Source: Tethya wilhelma (taxonomy: Eukaryota; Porifera; Demospongiae; Tethyida; Tethyidae). From it: a stretch of DNA of 64,000 nt. Positions 60,846-64,000 of this stretch are shown here, piece by piece. Positions within the stretch are counted from its first letter, which is position 1. Each line of letters opens with the position of its first letter. Below the pieces are notes generated by a model that worked only from the letters and a program-made list of their open reading frames with translations, searched no databases and was not told the origin of the DNA. The position numbers and the translations under genes are program-made. The DNA lies in NCBI GenBank assembly GCA_964030475.1, contig CAXIPT010000010.1, positions 316,177 to 380,176 of the forward strand, written 5' to 3'.

Positions 60846-61209
60846 TGTGTGCATGTGCATGTGTGTGCACGTGTGTGCGTGTGCATGTGTGCGTGTGCGT
60901 GTGTATGTGTGTGTGTGAGTCAGTAGAATGTAATTAATACATACTGGTTGAAGTTGCCTTATAATAAGTCAATGTTATTGTCAATGCAAATCACTACGTA
61001 AAGTAATACTATGCATACTGTCATAATATTATTATTATTATTATATGAATTGTTTCTTGGGTTCACTTCAATGAAGTCCCTACACGCAAACAATGGCACA
61101 AGTGGCACTATAATTTTCATACTGACTTACCTAGGCTACAGATGGTACCATCATCAAAACAGCCACAGAGGCCATATTCCCACTCAATTCTCGACATTCT
61201 TTTTGGCAT
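58646..61209 (-). CDS. PLAC8-domain (Cys-rich) protein, four exons
   Basis: Exons 61131-61209, 60623-60783, 59001-59069 and 58646-58837 join in phase to 166 residues. Start Met 61209 has an in-frame stop upstream. Exon 1 has the PLAC8 opening WEYGLCGCFDDGTIC. Exon 2 has CFGPSCLFGRNAKLVG and RGKIRDQRGIE. Exon 3 has GTCIKDCLTVTFCHYCSLVQ, matching the DC/FC/LVQEA block. Exon 4 starts ELRAPKPYQMARAG and adds a Thr-rich tail specific to this protein. PLAC8/cornifelin-type proteins are small membrane-associated Cys-rich proteins with roles in cell-size control, metal handling or differentiation in other organisms; the role here is unknown. Intron 2 contains a transposon-like element and the 135-base N gap within a TG repeat. 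Confidence 0.85.
59071..59344. repeat. (TG)n microsatellite containing a 135-base N gap
   Basis: TG repeats on both sides of N run 59166-59300. On the minus strand this is a CA tract whose last bases form the acceptor of PLAC8 exon 3 (59069). Confidence 0.95.
59594..60172. mobile_element. Non-autonomous DNA transposon with ACAGTGGAACCTCC termini
   Basis: TACAGTGGAACCTCC at the left and GGAGGTTCCACTGTA at the right are perfect inverted repeats flanked by TA, typical of Tc1/mariner or pogo-type elements. GTCCGTTAT-like subrepeats occur near both ends. It is 579 bp, without transposase, inside intron 2 of the PLAC8-type gene. Confidence 0.75.
60801..60916. repeat. (GT)n and imperfect GTGC/GTAT repeat
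   Basis: About 20 pure GT units followed by a degenerate GT-rich run. On the minus strand it lies just upstream of the acceptor of PLAC8 exon 2 (60783). Confidence 0.9.
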
Positions 61210-63009
61210 GAGTTTGAAACTCTCCAGCCGGAACGCACATACATGTCAGCGGCAACGCTTCTACGTAGAGATATAATTTCTCATTAATTTATTCATGAGC
61301 AAGCGCATCTTTTATATGAAAAAACGCACTTTTTAAATATCTCTCTAATGATCCTTTCCATAGACTTCTAACCTAGTTCCCCAGTTGATTTAGATGGTCA
61401 TTTACTTGTAGTATAAGTTATATGAGCTAGAACCTCTTACAGTGTCTACAATAGACAATAAACATGGTTATCTTCAACTGTGGAACATTTCCATTTGGCA
61501 AGTTAGCAGCACCCAAAAGCAACATAGACCACTCAAACAAGGTCTATAGATTACATAAAAGCCATTAGTTTTTGTGTCCAATATATAGAAGTATAATTTT
61601 TCATTAAAACATAAGCACGTACAAAATGTGTATTTTAGTGATTATTACAGATAAACTATACATCTATAGAGACCTTAGCAACCATAGATTGGCTAAACAT
61701 AGACACTTCTGTGTTTACATGACACAAATTAGCCCAAAAATCTGGGCTATAGTACCATATCAGCACTGGTTAACAGAGAGTTAGCATTAAGAACCAGTGA
61801 GTCACGATGGGACAGATGGCACCACCTGCATGATGCAAGCCGAACAATATAGGTATGATTATCCTGCACACTGAAAGGATTGTGAAGAAATCTGTGTTCC
61901 TGTAAACTCAATTGGTAGTTCATATGATGCTTGACCAAACTCAAGGTGTCTCTTGCTAGACCGCCTTCCATACAGCACGTTGTACGTCAATCTGCCATCC
62001 CTGTATTATCCTGAATATGTGATGGGAAAAAAAAAGAAATCATTCCACTTCTTTCACATTATTGTACAAACACCAGTTTTCATATTAGTTCGAACACAAA
62101 CACTTTAGAGACCCCAGAAATAGAGGCTATGGTACAGTAGGCACCAATGTGCCATATTACAGGCTTATGTACAGTCTGGAGATAAAATGAACTATGAAGG
62201 AAAGTTTTAGATAGCTACAAAAGCTTTTTATGATGCTTAAAACGCCTGCCCAGTTCCCATCATAAAAATAATAGCTACAAAATACATGTATTTCAATGCA
62301 GTTGATCATACTCACCTGTCTTTCTCTGTGGAACATTTCCATTTGGCACGTAGATAGGGCTCAAAACTCATAGGGTAGCTTCAGTGATAGTTGTACAACA
62401 TAAAAATCCAGCCAACAGGTGTGTCCGTTGCTTACTGTGTAAATGGGAGCCAATTTAGTTGCTAACTCGAGTTGCAATTTTCTGGCATACGTAAACAGAA
62501 CCACAGTTTTTCCAGCTAGCAAGAGTCACACAACTTGAATTTTCACATCTTGACATCAAACAAACATCAGACTTCTTATATACGAAGCGCTTTTCTATGT
62601 AACAATGGAAACAAGACTTCTACACTGCCTTGAACACTCAGCCTTCTCAGAACCGCCATTGTTGAGATCTGGACTGCCACGCCCACTAGTCAGGAAAATA
62701 AAATTCTCGCGTATTTGTCATGTGCGTTTCGACTGTCTCCGGCCTGACAGCGCAATAGCACACGCATATTGAGTTCTAACTCCGCGCATTGACAAGATGG
62801 TGGGCGGGGCTAATGATATCGGTACTAAAGGACGTCGTGTAAAATTCATTAGCCTCGTTCTACGTCTTTCAATCAAGGTTGTAACATGATATTTCATTGA
62901 TAATATTGTCAAACTTACATGTCAGAGAATTCCTATAAAAATAGCCACATTTTCTGTGAAAGTCTCAGTCTCAATAAGTCAAGTTAGTGTTGGCTAGAAA
63001 ATTTTAGCA
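61210..63009. other. Divergent intergenic region; possible unresolved minus-strand exons
   Basis: This separates the divergent PLAC8-type (-) and aerolysin-like (+) genes. A 22-bp direct repeat, CTGTGGAACATTTCCATTTGG, occurs at about 61479-61500 and 62326-62347. A good minus-strand donor (GTGAGTATG) follows the second copy near 62314, and an ATG in good context lies near 62660 on the minus strand. I could not assemble a convincing gene. Confidence 0.35.
62934..62940 (+). promoter_or_regulatory. TATA box of the aerolysin-like gene
   Basis: TATAAAA 70 bp upstream of the ATG at 63010, which would place the transcription start near 62965 and give a 5'-UTR of about 45 nt. Confidence 0.6.
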
Positions 63010-63729
63010 ATGGCTATTTCTCGTACAACTTCTGTATTAGCTGATATTCCTGAAGCTGCTGCAAGGGTATTTCTTTCCCAACAAGGTGACCGCAGTTCAT
63101 TCACCAGATGGGAGTGGAGGAATGCTGGTTTTGCATGCTCGGACATAAAGATTGTCAACTTCGCCTATTCAGACCCTATGCCACCTGTTGAAGTCACGCC
63201 TAAATGCCTTGATACTCTAACTTGGGTAAACCATTCACCATCTGATGGAGACTTTGAAGAATTTGATCGTATTAAATCGTACACAAGCATTTTTTCATTG
63301 ACTGTGACCCAAGGAATCAATCTTCACGAATTGCATACTCTAACAGTACCCACCCCCAAAATAGGTGAAGCAATGGAGCGTCCATCAATCGATCTAAGCA
63401 CCTCTACAACTAAGACTCAGACGAGGGTCATGCGGCAAGAAATTGAAGCGAAAACCCACATTAAAATTCCAGCATACACCAAGCTGAAAGCATCACTAAT
63501 GATCAAGGTGGGTAAGGTGAATGTGACTTGGAGAGCTGACGTGCAAGTTGTACTTGGAAAGTGTGGTACACTCTACGGTAGCCATGGTGTGTGGTATGAG
63601 GTGTCTACCTTTGATCAGTGGTTTCCTGGACGTGTGATAAACTTTCCTGTAACTGGTACCTTTCAAGGTGTCCAGGGATATGGGGAGTACATTGTCACTG
63701 ATGCTGTACCAATTCCCCAAGATCAGTAA
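63010..63729 (+). CDS. Aerolysin / ETX-MTX2-like beta-pore family protein
   Basis: A single exon of 239 residues, starting at the first ATG after a TATA box. The N-terminal 85 or so residues form a Trp-containing head (RWEWRNAGFACSD). From about 100 the sequence has the Ser/Thr-rich amphipathic strands typical of the aerolysin insertion region, then KIPAYTKLKASLMIKVGKV, the block that in this superfamily links the insertion loop to the pore strands, then a WRADVQVVLG strand. No signal peptide is visible, unlike bacterial members; animal members are often cytosolic or released by other routes. A role in defence or digestion is plausible but inferred. No break or frameshift is seen. Confidence 0.75.
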   Translation: MAISRTTSVLADIPEAAARVFLSQQGDRSSFTRWEWRNAGFACSDIKIVNFAYSDPMPPVEVTPKCLDTLTWVNHSPSDGDFEEFDRIKSYTSIFSLTVTQGINLHELHTLTVPTPKIGEAMERPSIDLSTSTTKTQTRVMRQEIEAKTHIKIPAYTKLKASLMIKVGKVNVTWRADVQVVLGKCGTLYGSHGVWYEVSTFDQWFPGRVINFPVTGTFQGVQGYGEYIVTDAVPIPQDQ

Positions 63730-64000
63730 GTGTAAAATTATGCTGATTGTAATTGATGTACAATGCTTATTATTAATTTTATAACTTAAAACTGACATTT
63801 CATAATTAAATTTTGGTATTTTGTAATCAAAGTTAATAGTTTATTATCCTACCTGCAGACGTATCTTCACAAACAACAGGTCCCAAAGTGATTCTCGAGA
63901 GCAGCAAATTGCATGTAGATGCTGTTAGAAGATTATTGATTGATATAGTCGCATGCAGACTTAGATACATTATTATAATATTATTGTTTGATGTTAATAA
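63730..64000. other. 3' flank of the aerolysin-like gene
   Basis: AT-rich sequence to the window end; no further gene is recognised. The 3'-UTR is presumably here. Confidence 0.4.

Noticed and set aside
61747..61971. A 74-codon minus-strand frame in the divergent intergenic region
   Set aside because: No domain recognised and I could not connect it to neighbouring splice sites in phase.

Overview
This is eukaryotic DNA: AT-rich, with GT-AG introns and many short inverted-repeat elements. The secreted and multipass-membrane families it carries, together with an apextrin-like (MACPF plus ApeC) gene and an aerolysin-like gene, are ones I associate with demosponges. Amphimedon queenslandica is my best guess; this is an inference from memory of protein families, not a search.

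Backbone. From 13396 to 58307 the + strand carries 31 exons (about 2,050 codons) of an axonemal dynein heavy chain, from the end of AAA2 through AAA3, AAA4, stalk, AAA5 and AAA6 to the C-terminal stop. The 5' part lies left of the window. About 250 residues of the C-terminal domain are absent between 45790 and 57743, a stretch broken by five single-n contig joins.

Passengers. The large introns of this gene hold antisense genes. Left of the first exon (1-11076) is a minus-strand tandem array of four secreted Cys-rich proteins plus two fragments. The intron at 15927-19286 holds a five-exon MACPF/ApeC gene. The intron at 23976-28310 holds a 502-residue multipass protein that looks like a beta-helix receptor with its ectodomain deleted. 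The intron at 29621-31173 holds a 59-residue secreted Cys-rich peptide. The intron at 32328-43392 holds four copies (one intact, three broken) of a roughly 600-residue multipass family. The broken region 46340-56685 holds two more copies of that family and a right-handed beta-helix receptor.

Assembly. Two contig-end overlaps show that the region is mis-scaffolded. Positions 48482-48760 are the reverse complement of 50292-50570, so the contig at 46340-48760 is inverted. Positions 50572-51223 equal 56034-56685, so the contigs at 50572-55264 and 55266-56685 are in the wrong order. With these corrected, every passenger gene lies antisense to the dynein.

Right end. A four-exon PLAC8-domain gene (minus, 58646-61209), assembled here from short exons, converges on the dynein 3' end. 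A single-exon aerolysin/ETX-MTX2-like gene (plus, 63010-63729) with a TATA box lies beyond it.

Other content: a tRNA-Ala(AGC) gene with a decayed tandem copy, two tRNA-derived SINE-like families, at least six inverted-repeat (MITE-like) elements, dispersed repeats around the secreted-protein array, and long CA/TG microsatellites, several abutting 3' splice sites.
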